64,000 bases of DNA from Oscillospiraceae bacterium (lineage in GTDB: Bacteria; Bacillota; Clostridia; Oscillospirales; Oscillospiraceae): contig AP025583.1 in assembly GCA_022846095.1 (NCBI GenBank), positions 2,046,001 through 2,110,000 on the forward strand, given 5' to 3'. This document shows, in pieces, positions 36,078 through 43,416 of the stretch; position 1 is the first letter of the stretch; each line of letters begins with the position of its first letter. The notes beneath the pieces are model-generated. The model was not told the origin of the DNA. It did no database searches and was given only the letters and a program-made list of their open reading frames with translations. A program made the position numbers and the translations under genes.

Positions 36078-36683
36078 TTATCCCTTCACCATCTTTTTCA
36101 GGGCCTGCCGCACGATCTCCTCCAGGGGCAGGGCCTCAATGTCGACGCCCTTGAGGGCCATGCCGATCTCACCCTGGCTGTACCCCAGCACGGCCAGGGC
36201 GGCGGCGGCCTCGCTGGACTTGTTCTGGGGGATCACCGTCATGCCGGTGCCGCCGTAGCCCTCCCCCCCGCCGGAGATCTGGCCCTTGGCCAGCTTATCC
36301 TTGAGCTCCAGGATGATGCGCTGGGCGATTTTTTTGCCGATGCCCTGGGCCACGGTGAGGGCCTTCTCGTCCCCGGTGATGATGCTCATGGCCAGCGCCT
36401 CCGGCGTGGCCGCCGAGAGGATGGACAGCGCCGCCTTGGGCCCCACGCCGGACACGCCGATCAGGAGCTGGAAGCAGTTGAGCTCGTTTTCCGTGGCGAA
36501 GCCGTACAGCTCAAAGATCTCCTCCCGCACGTACAGGTAGGTGAAGAGCTTGGCCTCCCGGCCCACGGTGAGCTGGGAGATGGTCTGGTTGGTGGTGCGG
36601 CAGGCGTACCCCACCCCCCCGCAGTCCACGACCGCCAGGTAGGGTGCCACGTGGGCCACGGTGCCCTTTACGTAATAGAACAT
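36078..36683 (-). CDS. ruvA: Holliday junction protein RuvA
   Basis: 201-residue junction-binding subunit. Domain I opens [20 protein letters not shown]; domain II carries helix-hairpin-helix repeats ([17 protein letters not shown] near residue 70 and [18 protein letters not shown] near 105); a Gly-rich linker ([12 protein letters not shown]) leads to domain III ([13 protein letters not shown]...), which binds RuvB. ATG 36683 follows AGGAGA by 7 bases; longer upstream readings overlap ruvC and are not used. It follows ruvC by 11 bases. Confidence 0.96.
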   Translation of the reverse strand: MFYYVKGTVAHVAPYLAVVDCGGVGYACRTTNQTISQLTVGREAKLFTYLYVREEIFELYGFATENELNCFQLLIGVSGVGPKAALSILSAATPEALAMSIITGDEKALTVAQGIGKKIAQRIILELKDKLAKGQISGGGEGYGGTGMTVIPQNKSSEAAAALAVLGYSQGEIGMALKGVDIEALPLEEIVRQALKKMVKG

Positions 36684-36694
36684 TCGTTTCTCTC

Positions 36695-37228
36695 CTATTT
36701 CTTGCGTACCTCGTACCGCCCGGTGCCGGGCCGCGCGCCGTCCGCGGGCTGGAGCAGCGAGGTGCTGGAGCGGGCGTGGCACAGGGCCACGGCCACCGCG
36801 TCGGCTGCGTCGTCCGGCCGTATGACGGTCTCCAGCCCCAGCAGGCGCTTGGTCATCTCCATGACCTGCCGCTTCTCCGCCTTGCCGTACCCCACCACCG
36901 CCTGCTTGATCTGCCCCGGCGTGTACTCGAAGATGGGCACCCCCGCCCGCTCCGCCGCCGTCAGGATGACGCCGCGGGCCTGGGCCACGCCGATGCCGGT
37001 GGTCACGTTGGAGCTGAAGAAGAGCTCCTCCACCGCCATGGCGCCGGGCTTGAACTGCTCCAGCAGGGTGAGCATGTCGTTTTCAATCTGCAAAAGGCGG
37101 GTGGGCAGGGGCAGCCCCGCCGGGGTGGTGATGGCCCCGCAGCGGATCAGGCGCTGCCGGCCCCGCTCCGACTCCACCAGCCCGAAGCCCACGATGGCAA
37201 AGCCGGGGTCGATGCCTAAGATAACCAT
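36695..37228 (-). CDS. ruvC: Holliday junction resolvase RuvC
   Basis: 177-residue RNase H-fold endonuclease that cuts four-way junctions resolved by RuvAB. Acidic active-site residues are visible: GIDPGFAIVGFG near residue 5, MAVEELFFSSN near 66, and RPDDAADAVAVALCHAR near 140. The ATG at 37228 follows GGAGG. It is the first gene of ruvC-ruvA-ruvB-GNAT-glmM. The 290 bases upstream hold a dispersed repeat and a long hairpin but no obvious promoter. Confidence 0.96.
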   Translation of the reverse strand: MVILGIDPGFAIVGFGLVESERGRQRLIRCGAITTPAGLPLPTRLLQIENDMLTLLEQFKPGAMAVEELFFSSNVTTGIGVAQARGVILTAAERAGVPIFEYTPGQIKQAVVGYGKAEKRQVMEMTKRLLGLETVIRPDDAADAVAVALCHARSSTSLLQPADGARPGTGRYEVRKK

Positions 37229-37356
37229 AAAAACCTCCGCGTTTACATACGTAGGATATTGTACCACGGGGCGGAGGGCGGCGCAAGAAAAAACCGGCTG
37301 ATCGCGCGGATAATCCTGCCGCCCGTACTTCCATGCCCCGTACAGCGCTCGGCACG

Positions 37357-37400
37357 CGTAGGGGCGATTCACGAATCGCCCGTCCACCATCGGCCGCCTT
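37357..37400. repeat. REP-like repeat with GGGCGATTC palindrome, copy 3
   Basis: CGTAGGGGCGATTCACGAAT, then CGCCCGTCCACCATCGGC and CGCCTTAGCCG. The core palindrome is 37362-37381. Same orientation as copy 1. Confidence 0.7.
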
Positions 37401-37430
37401 AGCCGATGATACGCTTTTTGACCGACTGTG

Positions 37431-37470
37431 AAAGGCGCGCCGTCCCGGCCGGGACGGCGCGCCTTTCTTT
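37431..37470. terminator. Long palindromic hairpin between xerD and ruvC
   Basis: AAAGGCGCGCCGTCCCGG (37431-37448) is followed directly by its exact reverse complement to 37466, then CTTT. It is read here as the terminator of xerD (minus strand), with A/T tracts on both sides so it could work in both directions. Together with the repeat at 37357 it fills the 290-base gap. Confidence 0.7.
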
Positions 37471-37518
37471 AAGAAGGAGGATGTAAAATCGGGATTCCGA
37501 TCCATACAGTCTATGTGG

Positions 37519-38397
37519 TTACGCCCTGGGGTGCGCCTTGTTGTACACGTCCTTGAGCTTCTGGTTCACCAGCTGGGCGTAAATCTGGGTGGACGAGATG
37601 TCCGCGTGGCCCAGCATCTCCTGGATGGAGCGCAGGTCGGCCCCATTCTCCAGCAGGTGGGCGGCGAAGGAGTGGCGCAGGGTGTGGGGGGTGATGTCCT
37701 TGCGGATACCCGCCTTCTCCTGGTAGTGCTTGATGATCTTCCAAAACCCCTGGCGGCTCATGCGCTCCCCGTTCATGTTGACGAAGAGGGCCTTCTCGTC
37801 GGGCCGCTCGATCATCTGGGGCCTGACGTGCTCCACGTAGTCCTGGAGCGCCCGCACGGCGGCGGGGTACAGGGGGATAATCCGCTCCCTCCCCCGGCTG
37901 GCGCAGCGGATAAAGCCCGCCGACAGGTTCAGGTGGTCCAAATCCAGGCCGATAAGCTCGCTGACCCGGATGCCGGTGGCGTAGAGCAGCTCCAGCATGG
38001 CCCGGTCCCGGCAGCCCTTGGCGTCGGAGGGCTCGGGCTGCTCCAGGAAGAGCTCCACCTCCTTGCTGGTGAGGATCTGGGGCAGCTTGCGCTCCACCTT
38101 GGCGGGGGCCAGGCCCTTGGCGGGGTTGACCTCCACCCTGCCCGCGCCCAGCAGGTAGGTGTAAAAGGACTTGAGCGAGGCCAGGGACCGGGTCACGGTG
38201 GACACCGACTTTCCCTTGGCCGAGAGCGCGCGCATATAGGCCTCCACGTCGCTCTGGGCGGCCTGCTCGGGGGCCAGCCCCTCCCCCTCCAGCCAGCGGG
38301 TATACTGGCCCACATCCCGCAGGTAGGAGGAAAGCGTGTTGGACGAGGCCTTTTTCTCCTCGGTCAGATAGCGCTCATAGCCCTTGAGGTAGTCCAT
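37519..38397 (-). CDS. xerD: Tyrosine recombinase XerD
   Basis: 292-residue chromosome-dimer recombinase homologue, standard XerD length. The N-terminal core-binding domain (YLTEEKKASSNTLSSYLRDV) precedes the catalytic domain with Arg in YATGIRVSELIGLDL near residue 148, TPHTLRHSFAAHLL near 240, MLGHADISSTQIYAQL near 265 (His and nucleophilic Tyr). The beta-hairpin Lys, normally in GKGxKER, is Arg here (ASRGRERIIP). AAGGTG lies 6 bases before ATG 38397. It follows spoIIM by 40 bases, an order kept in many spore formers. Confidence 0.92.
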   Translation of the reverse strand: MDYLKGYERYLTEEKKASSNTLSSYLRDVGQYTRWLEGEGLAPEQAAQSDVEAYMRALSAKGKSVSTVTRSLASLKSFYTYLLGAGRVEVNPAKGLAPAKVERKLPQILTSKEVELFLEQPEPSDAKGCRDRAMLELLYATGIRVSELIGLDLDHLNLSAGFIRCASRGRERIIPLYPAAVRALQDYVEHVRPQMIERPDEKALFVNMNGERMSRQGFWKIIKHYQEKAGIRKDITPHTLRHSFAAHLLENGADLRSIQEMLGHADISSTQIYAQLVNQKLKDVYNKAHPRA

Positions 38398-38437
38398 GCC
38401 CAACACCTTCTTTTTCTCTCTCGAATACGGGGGCGCC

Positions 38438-39067
38438 TCAGGACAGCAGCGCCCCCGCCGCCCCGGCCACCAGAGCCGGGACCGCCAGGTATTCCAGCAG
38501 CACACACACGCACAGCACCCCGGCGCACACGCCGCAGCGCAGAAAATAGGCCCGCCCGTAGGGCGAATTCCGCCTGCCCTCGCCCAGGAAGCGCCCGGCC
38601 AGGCTCCGCGCGGCCACCAGCCCCTGCACGCCCAGCACAAAGAACGCGGGCACGGCCAGCACGCCGGACACGCCGAACACCAGGAAGGCCAGCAGCCCCC
38701 CCGCCCCGCCGAACATGCGCACGAAGGAGGCGATGGAGAAGGCCAGCAGGAAGCCCCGCACCCCGAACAGCAGGGGCAGGCCCAGAATCCCCAGCGCGGT
38801 GAAGCCCAGCAGCAGGGCCAGCACAGGCCAGCGCGCCGTCTCCCACACCAGAGGCAGCAGCGCCGGGCCGGACACGCCGCCCGCCTGGGCGGCGCTGATA
38901 AACCCTTTTAAGTAAAGCGTCAGACTGTCGCTGCCGCCGCCCCCCACCTGGGAGGCGAGCAGGCAGCCCGCCAGACCGCCCAGAAAAAAGAACGCCGCCG
39001 CGACCGCCAGAGCCGGTAAAACTCCGCCGGACGGCACGTCCCAAACGCCCGCAACCGGTCGTCTCAT
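38438..39067 (-). CDS. spoIIM: Stage II sporulation protein M-like membrane protein
   Basis: 209-residue integral membrane protein with about five hydrophobic segments (LPALAVAAAFFFLGGLAGCLL, LLLGFTALGILGLPLLFGVRGFLLAF, LVFGVSGVLAVPAFFVLGV and a C-terminal pair). SpoIIM forms a peptidoglycan-degrading complex with SpoIID and SpoIIP that drives engulfment. Identity rests on length, topology, the FxxLGGLAGC opening, the LGIxGLPLLFGVRG central motif and adjacency to xerD. GGAGGTGA precedes the ATG by 7 bases. A SigE-type promoter would be expected; only a sigma-A-like one is clear. Confidence 0.75.
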   Translation of the reverse strand: MRRPVAGVWDVPSGGVLPALAVAAAFFFLGGLAGCLLASQVGGGGSDSLTLYLKGFISAAQAGGVSGPALLPLVWETARWPVLALLLGFTALGILGLPLLFGVRGFLLAFSIASFVRMFGGAGGLLAFLVFGVSGVLAVPAFFVLGVQGLVAARSLAGRFLGEGRRNSPYGRAYFLRCGVCAGVLCVCVLLEYLAVPALVAGAAGALLS

Positions 39068-39143
39068 TCGCCGTCACCTCCAGGGAATTCTATGCCGGGG
39101 AGGCGGGCGTTAGAAGTCGGGTTTTACGAAAGGGCGTGTTATT

Positions 39144-39172
39144 AATATAGACCACCCGGCCCGGTTGTGCAA
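39144..39172 (-). promoter_or_regulatory. Putative promoter of spoIIM-xerD
   Basis: TTGCAC (39167-39172), 17 bases, TATATT (39144-39149). The leader of about 70 bases also contains CATAGAATT, which resembles a SigE -10, but no matching -35 was found. The rest of the 39068-39385 gap holds only the scfB terminator and AT-rich sequence with a short imperfect repeat at 39330-39375. Confidence 0.5.
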
Positions 39173-39254
39173 GGAATCAGACGCAATTTTGCGATTTTTG
39201 TGCATTATGCCATATAGTTATGTTAACTTTATTATGTAAACTCCGTAAAGAAAG

Positions 39255-39285
39255 AGGTGGGCGCCGCTGAAAACGGCGCCCACCT
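39255..39285 (-). terminator. Terminator downstream of scfB
   Basis: A 12-bp perfect stem, AGGTGGGCGCCG (39255-39266) with CGGCGCCCACCT (39274-39285), followed on the minus strand by CTTTCTTT. Confidence 0.8.
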
Positions 39286-39385
39286 TCACTCAATATCTGG
39301 TATTCAAGGCCGTAAATAGGCCCAGATGTCGCGGATTCTGAGCTGTATGTACGATTACGCTTTGTATAATTACGTTCTGTATACC

Positions 39386-40768
39386 CTACTGCGCCATACC
39401 GGCGGCGATGGCCTTCAGGGCGATGGCGCACTCTAGGCGCTTGCGCTCCAGGGCGCAGCCCACGCGGTGGGGTTTTTTTATGTCACCGTTGACAAGCAGG
39501 TTGGAGGCGCTGCACCCGCCGGAGCAGTAAAAACGCGCCCAGCAGTCCCTGCACTCCTCCCTGGTGTAGATGTTCAGCCCGGCAAACCGCCCGGACAGCT
39601 CCTTGTCGAAGCTGCCGTCGTACAGGCTGCCCAGCTTGTAGTCCTCGTTACCCACGAACTGGTGGCAGGGGTAGATGTCCCCCTCCGGGGTGATGGCCAC
39701 GTACTCGCAGCCCGCGCCGCAGCCCCGCAGGCGCTTGATGACACAGGGCCCCTGGGCCAGGTCCACGTTGAAGTGGAAGAAGTTGGTCTCCGGGTGGTCC
39801 TTCAGCCAGACCGCCAGCTTCTCATACTCGGCCTCCAGCCGGGGCAGGTCCTCCTCCGGCAGCGTGTAGGGGTCGGTGGGCGCGCCCACCACCGGCTCCA
39901 CGGAGACGTTCTTGAAGCCCAGGGAGGCGATGTGGATCACGTCCTCGGCGAAGTCCTCGTTAAAGCGGGTGAAGGTGCCCCGCAGGTAGTAGTCCTTGTC
40001 CCCCCGCCCGGCCACCAGCTTCTGGAACTTGGGGACGATCACGCCGTAGCTCCCCTTCCCGTTCACCGTCTTGCGCACCTCGTCGTTGACGCAGGGCCTG
40101 CCGTCCATGGACAGCACCGCGTTGGACATCTCCCGGTTGATGTAATCGATGTTCTCGTCGTCCAGCAGCACGCCGTTGGTGGTGATGGTAAAGCGGAAGC
40201 ACTTTCCATGCTCACCCTCGATGGAGCGGGCGTACTCCACGGTCTTTTTCACGGTGTCCATGGCCATGAGCGGCTCGCCGCCGAAGAAGTCCACCTCGAT
40301 GTTGCGCCGGTGGCCGGATTTCTCGACGACGAAGTCGATGGCCCGCTTGGCCGTCTCAAAGTCCATGGTCATGCGGTGGCCTGTGCCGAAGTCGCCGGTG
40401 GAGGCGAAGCAGTACTTGCAGCGCAGGTTGCAGTCGTGGGAGACGTGCAGGCACAGGGCCTTCACCAGGGCCTGCTGCTGCATGGAGGCCGCCTTCTCCC
40501 GGTCGATATAGTCGTCCTCCACGAACAGGAGGCCCTCGTCCGCCAGGGCGCGCAGCTCCTGCCAGGCCTCCTCCAGCGCCTCTGCCGGGTACTGATTGAG
40601 GGCGGCGATGAGCTCCCGGGGGCAGGCGGCGGCCAGGGCGCTCGCCCCTCCCTGCCGCTCCAGCAGCGCGGAGAGCAGCGTGTGGGTCAGCTCGTCCAGC
40701 ACGTGGACGGCGCCGCTGTTGACATCCACGGCTACGTGGACGCCCAGCGCGGTAAAGGTATGTACCAT
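39386..40768 (-). CDS. scfB: SCIFF peptide radical SAM maturase
   Basis: Radical SAM enzyme that forms a thioether cross-link in the SCIFF peptide; 460 residues. An N-terminal RiPP recognition-like region (VHTFTALGVHVAVDVNSGAVHVLDE) is followed by the SAM cluster motif CNLRCKYCFAS near residue 115, GGEPLM near 165, and a SPASM domain at the C-terminus with Cys-rich segments RLRGCGAGCEYVAI, YPCHQF and CRDCWARFYCSGGCSASN for auxiliary clusters. ATG 40768 gives the family opening MVHTF and lies 9 bases after GGGGA; ATG 40777 is close to that site. The substrate gene scfA is directly upstream. Confidence 0.95.
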   Translation of the reverse strand: MVHTFTALGVHVAVDVNSGAVHVLDELTHTLLSALLERQGGASALAAACPRELIAALNQYPAEALEEAWQELRALADEGLLFVEDDYIDREKAASMQQQALVKALCLHVSHDCNLRCKYCFASTGDFGTGHRMTMDFETAKRAIDFVVEKSGHRRNIEVDFFGGEPLMAMDTVKKTVEYARSIEGEHGKCFRFTITTNGVLLDDENIDYINREMSNAVLSMDGRPCVNDEVRKTVNGKGSYGVIVPKFQKLVAGRGDKDYYLRGTFTRFNEDFAEDVIHIASLGFKNVSVEPVVGAPTDPYTLPEEDLPRLEAEYEKLAVWLKDHPETNFFHFNVDLAQGPCVIKRLRGCGAGCEYVAITPEGDIYPCHQFVGNEDYKLGSLYDGSFDKELSGRFAGLNIYTREECRDCWARFYCSGGCSASNLLVNGDIKKPHRVGCALERKRLECAIALKAIAAGMAQ

Positions 40769-40808
40769 AAATTTCATTCCCCATCATCCATTGTTTTTTT
40801 ACATGGAA

Positions 40809-40835
40809 AAAGGGTGGGAAGCCCCACCCTTTCCA
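40809..40835 (-). terminator. Hairpin between scfA and scfB
   Basis: AAAGGGTGGG (40809-40818) pairs with CCCACCCTTT (40823-40832); on the minus strand the stem is followed by TTTTCC. A partial terminator here would give much more peptide mRNA than maturase mRNA. Confidence 0.75.
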
Positions 40836-40847
40836 AAGCAAGCATAC

Positions 40848-40991
40848 TTACTTGTTGTTCTCGCACTTCTGGTTGGCCACGGTGCAAGAGGTCTTACAGG
40901 CGGACTGGCAGGAGGTCTGGCACTCGCCGCAGCCGCCGTGGGCGGCGCTGTTCTTCAGAGTAGCGCCGTTGAGCGTCTTCACATGCTTCAT
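40848..40991 (-). CDS. scfA: SCIFF peptide (six cysteines in forty-five residues)
   Basis: 47-residue precursor peptide of a thioether-bridged RiPP found across Clostridia. The translation starts MKHVKTLNGATLKNSA and continues with six cysteines at 21, 24, 28, 32, 36 and 43, the spacing that defines SCIFF. The leader-like N-terminus precedes a Gly-rich AHGGCGEC core. GGGAGGG lies about 8 bases before ATG 40991, and a near-consensus promoter lies just upstream. The maturase gene follows after a hairpin. The biological role of SCIFF peptides is not established. Confidence 0.95.
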   Translation of the reverse strand: MKHVKTLNGATLKNSAAHGGCGECQTSCQSACKTSCTVANQKCENNK

Positions 40992-41026
40992 TCTCGGTTT
41001 CCCTCCCATATCAATGGTTTAGAAGG

Positions 41027-41055
41027 ATTATAGCATACCATACCCCGTATTTCAA
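41027..41055 (-). promoter_or_regulatory. Promoter of scfA
   Basis: TTGAAA (41050-41055), 17 bases ending in TGC, then TATAAT (41027-41032): an extended -10 promoter close to consensus. The -35 box abuts the stop codon of the upstream gene. Confidence 0.85.
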
Positions 41056-41487
41056 TTATTTTCTTCTCTTTTTCTTGCCCTTGCCGCCCTTTCCCCCGCC
41101 GCCGCACAGGATTCCGGCCGCCGCGCCGCCGCACAGGGAGCCGCAGGCCAGGCCGATCCCGCCCGCCTCGGGGGTCATGGTCTCAAAAAAGAGCACGCCC
41201 ACCGTCAGCAGCAGCAGGAAAAAGACCGCGCCCACCGCAAGGCCCACCAGGAGCGCCCTGGCCTTGCAGCGCCGGATGGCCACCACCCCGCCGGCGAAGG
41301 AGCCCAGCACGCAGGCCACCACGGTAATCTGGTACGTCAGCCCCCCGTCCAGCCAGCCCCGGGAGATACCCAGCGCGGCCCCAAGCAGGAGCAGGGCGCA
41401 GGCCAGCAGCGCCGCGCCCCCTCCCAGGAGCACGCCCACCGTATAGCGGACCAGCTTCGCCCCCTGGTCCTCCTCGTTCTTCCGCAT
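41056..41487 (-). CDS. TIGR04086 family membrane protein
   Basis: 143-residue membrane protein with four hydrophobic segments (YTVGVLLGGGAALLACALLLLG, ITVVACVLGSFAGGVVAI, ALLVGLAVGAVFFLLLLTVGVLFF and a Gly/Cys-rich fourth) and a Lys-rich end (GGGGKGGKGKKKRRK). TIGR04086 proteins are typical neighbours of SCIFF and yajC in Clostridia; function unknown. ATG 41487 follows GGAGGG. It lies between yajC and scfA and is probably co-transcribed with yajC. Confidence 0.85.
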   Translation of the reverse strand: MRKNEEDQGAKLVRYTVGVLLGGGAALLACALLLLGAALGISRGWLDGGLTYQITVVACVLGSFAGGVVAIRRCKARALLVGLAVGAVFFLLLLTVGVLFFETMTPEAGGIGLACGSLCGGAAAGILCGGGGKGGKGKKKRRK

Positions 41488-41568
41488 ACAAAACCACCCT
41501 CCCAGCATGATTACTAACTAATCCTATGCCGGGAGGGCGGTATGCATGTCTTGTTTTATTGGATGGGC

Positions 41569-41895
41569 TTACTTCGTGGTCTCGGTGGTCTGGGCGCCCT
41601 TGCTGGACACGGACCACTTGGCGAACTCCACGCGCACGCGGTCGGCGCCGGTCTCGATGACGATGGAGTCCTCCTTCACCGCGCAGATGGTGCCGATGAT
41701 GCCGCCGATGGTGGTAATCTGATCGCCCACGGACAGCTCGGAGCGCATCTTCGCCATTTCCTTCTTCTTTTTGTTCTCAGGCCGGATGAGCAGGAAATAG
41801 AACACGGCGATAAGGACGACGAACGGCAGAATCATGGTCACCATGCTACTGGCGCCGCCCTCGGTCAGCAGGGCGGTGGAAAGCTCTTTCAGCAA
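41569..41895 (-). CDS. yajC: Preprotein translocase accessory subunit YajC
   Basis: 108-residue single-span membrane protein. The transmembrane segment TMILPFVVLIAVFYFLLIRPENKKKKEMAKM is the YajC hallmark, followed by the small cytoplasmic domain LSVGDQITTIGGIIGTICAV and VRVEFAKWSV. It associates with SecDF at the Sec translocon. The start is TTG 41895, 7 bases after GGAGGGG. It has its own near-consensus promoter despite following tgt. Confidence 0.93.
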   Translation of the reverse strand: MLKELSTALLTEGGASSMVTMILPFVVLIAVFYFLLIRPENKKKKEMAKMRSELSVGDQITTIGGIIGTICAVKEDSIVIETGADRVRVEFAKWSVSSKGAQTTETTK

Positions 41896-41948
41896 AATAA
41901 ATCCCCTCCGAAAATAATCAAACTTAAAATTCAGATCGCGTGATAGGT

Positions 41949-41977
41949 ATTATACGGCACCCGGGCCGGTTTGACAA
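41949..41977 (-). promoter_or_regulatory. Promoter of yajC
   Basis: TTGTCA (41972-41977), 17 bases, TATAAT (41949-41954). The leader is about 47 bases. Confidence 0.8.
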
Positions 41978-42016
41978 GCCCTTTTGTCGTTTTTCAACAA
42001 GTGTTTTATACTTTTT

Positions 42017-43147
42017 CTACAATTTCCCGGCCAGGCGCTGGGAATACTCCGCCCGGAACGCCGCAAATTCCCCCGCGTCCAGCGCCCCGCGGATCCGCGC
42101 GGCCAGCTCGTTGTAGAACCACAGGTTGTGCAGCACGGCCAGGCGCATGGCCAGCATCTCCCCCGCCGTGAACAGGTGGCGCAGGTAGGCCCGGGAGAAG
42201 TGACGGCAGGCCGGGCAGCCGCAGCCGGGGTCGATGGGCCGCTCGTCCAGCTTGTACTTCTCGTTCTTGATGTTGAGGGAGCCGCCCCAGGTGAAGAGCT
42301 TGCCGTGGCGGGCGTTGCGGGCGGGCATGACGCAGTCGAAGAAGTCCACCCCCCGGGCCACACCCTCCACGATGTTGGACGGGGTGCCCACCCCCATGAG
42401 GTAGCGGGGCTTGTCCGCGGGCATAAAGGGCTCCACCGCGTCGATGACGTCGTACATGACCTGGGTGGGCTCCCCCACCGCCAGGCCGCCGATGGCGAAG
42501 CCCTCGCAGCCGATTTGTGCGATCTCCTTCATGTGCCAGATCCGCAGATCCGGGAAGGTGGCCCCCTGGTTGATGCCGAAGAGCATCTGGCCGGGGTTCA
42601 CCGCCTCCGGCAGGGCGTTGAGGCGGTCGTGCTCCGCCTTGCAGCGCTCCAGCCAGCGCAGGGTGCGCTCACAGGAGGCCTTGGCGTACTCGTAGGTGGC
42701 GGGGTTCTCCACGCACTCGTCGAAGGCCATGGCCACGTCCGAGCCCAGGTTGGACTGGATGCGCATGGACTCCTCCGGCCCCATGAAGATCCGCCGCCCG
42801 TCGATGTGGGAGGCGAAGGTGACCCCCTCCTCCTTGATCTTCCGCAGCCCGGCCAGGGAGAACACCTGGAACCCGCCGCTGTCGGTGAGGATGGGGCCGT
42901 CCCAGTCCATGAACCTGTGCAGCCCGCCCAGGGCGCGCACCACCTCGTCCCCGGGGCGCAGGTGCAGGTGGTAGGTGTTGGACAGCTCCACCTGGCAGCC
43001 GATTTCCCTGAGATCGTGGGCGGACACTGCCCCCTTGATGGCCCCCTGGGTGCCCACGTTCATAAACACGGGGGTCTGCACCGTGCCGTGGGCGCAGGTG
43101 AATTCGCCGCGCCGGGCGCGGCCCTCTGTTTTGACGATTTTGAACAC
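42017..43147 (-). CDS. tgt: tRNA-guanine transglycosylase
   Basis: Exchanges guanine 34 for a queuosine precursor in GUN-anticodon tRNAs; 376 residues. The catalytic Asp region ILTDSGGFQVFSLAGL lies near residue 88, GGLAVGEP near 225 and YLMGVGTPSNIVEGVARGVDFFDCVMPARNAR near 258-290; the zinc site is CGCPACRHFSRAYLRHLF near 318-335 with a later His. The start is GTG 43147 after AAGGAG. It follows the TfoX-domain gene by 11 bases. Confidence 0.96.
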   Translation of the reverse strand: MFKIVKTEGRARRGEFTCAHGTVQTPVFMNVGTQGAIKGAVSAHDLREIGCQVELSNTYHLHLRPGDEVVRALGGLHRFMDWDGPILTDSGGFQVFSLAGLRKIKEEGVTFASHIDGRRIFMGPEESMRIQSNLGSDVAMAFDECVENPATYEYAKASCERTLRWLERCKAEHDRLNALPEAVNPGQMLFGINQGATFPDLRIWHMKEIAQIGCEGFAIGGLAVGEPTQVMYDVIDAVEPFMPADKPRYLMGVGTPSNIVEGVARGVDFFDCVMPARNARHGKLFTWGGSLNIKNEKYKLDERPIDPGCGCPACRHFSRAYLRHLFTAGEMLAMRLAVLHNLWFYNELAARIRGALDAGEFAAFRAEYSQRLAGKL

Positions 43148-43158
43148 AGAAAAACTCC

Positions 43159-43416
43159 TTATTCCTTGAGACTTTTGAAAAAGGCGTTCAGCTCCGCCTT
43201 CTTCTCCGGAGACAGGGCGGTTTTGCGCACCCCCTCCACGGCGCCCTCCAGGGCCTGGAGCTGGTGCAGGCAGGCGCCGGGGTCCACCGCGGCGCGTATG
43301 CGGAGGAAGGCCTCCTCCGCCCCCATCGCCCGCAGCGCCTCGGGGTCCTCCACGCCGATTCTGCGCAGGTTCTCCGCCAGCACGGCCCCCACGTTGGGCA
43401 GGTCGGTCAGCTTCAT
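43159..43416 (-). CDS. TfoX C-terminal domain protein
   Basis: 85-residue protein matching the TfoX/Sxy C-terminal domain, a helix-hairpin-helix-like fold: LTDLPNVGAVLAENLRRIGVEDPEALRAMGAEEAFLRIRA. The N-terminal TfoX domain linked to competence control is absent, as in many stand-alone Firmicute members. Function is unknown; DNA or protein binding is plausible. ATG 43416 overlaps the stop of the giant kinase gene upstream (ATGA), so its translation is coupled to that signalling protein. Confidence 0.85.
   Translation of the reverse strand: MKLTDLPNVGAVLAENLRRIGVEDPEALRAMGAEEAFLRIRAAVDPGACLHQLQALEGAVEGVRKTALSPEKKAELNAFFKSLKE

Noticed and set aside
39330-39375. Tandem repeat downstream of scfB (TGTATGTACGATTACG / TGTATAATTACG)
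   Set aside because: Only two imperfect copies in AT-rich sequence after the stop codon; too short and weak to call a repeat feature.
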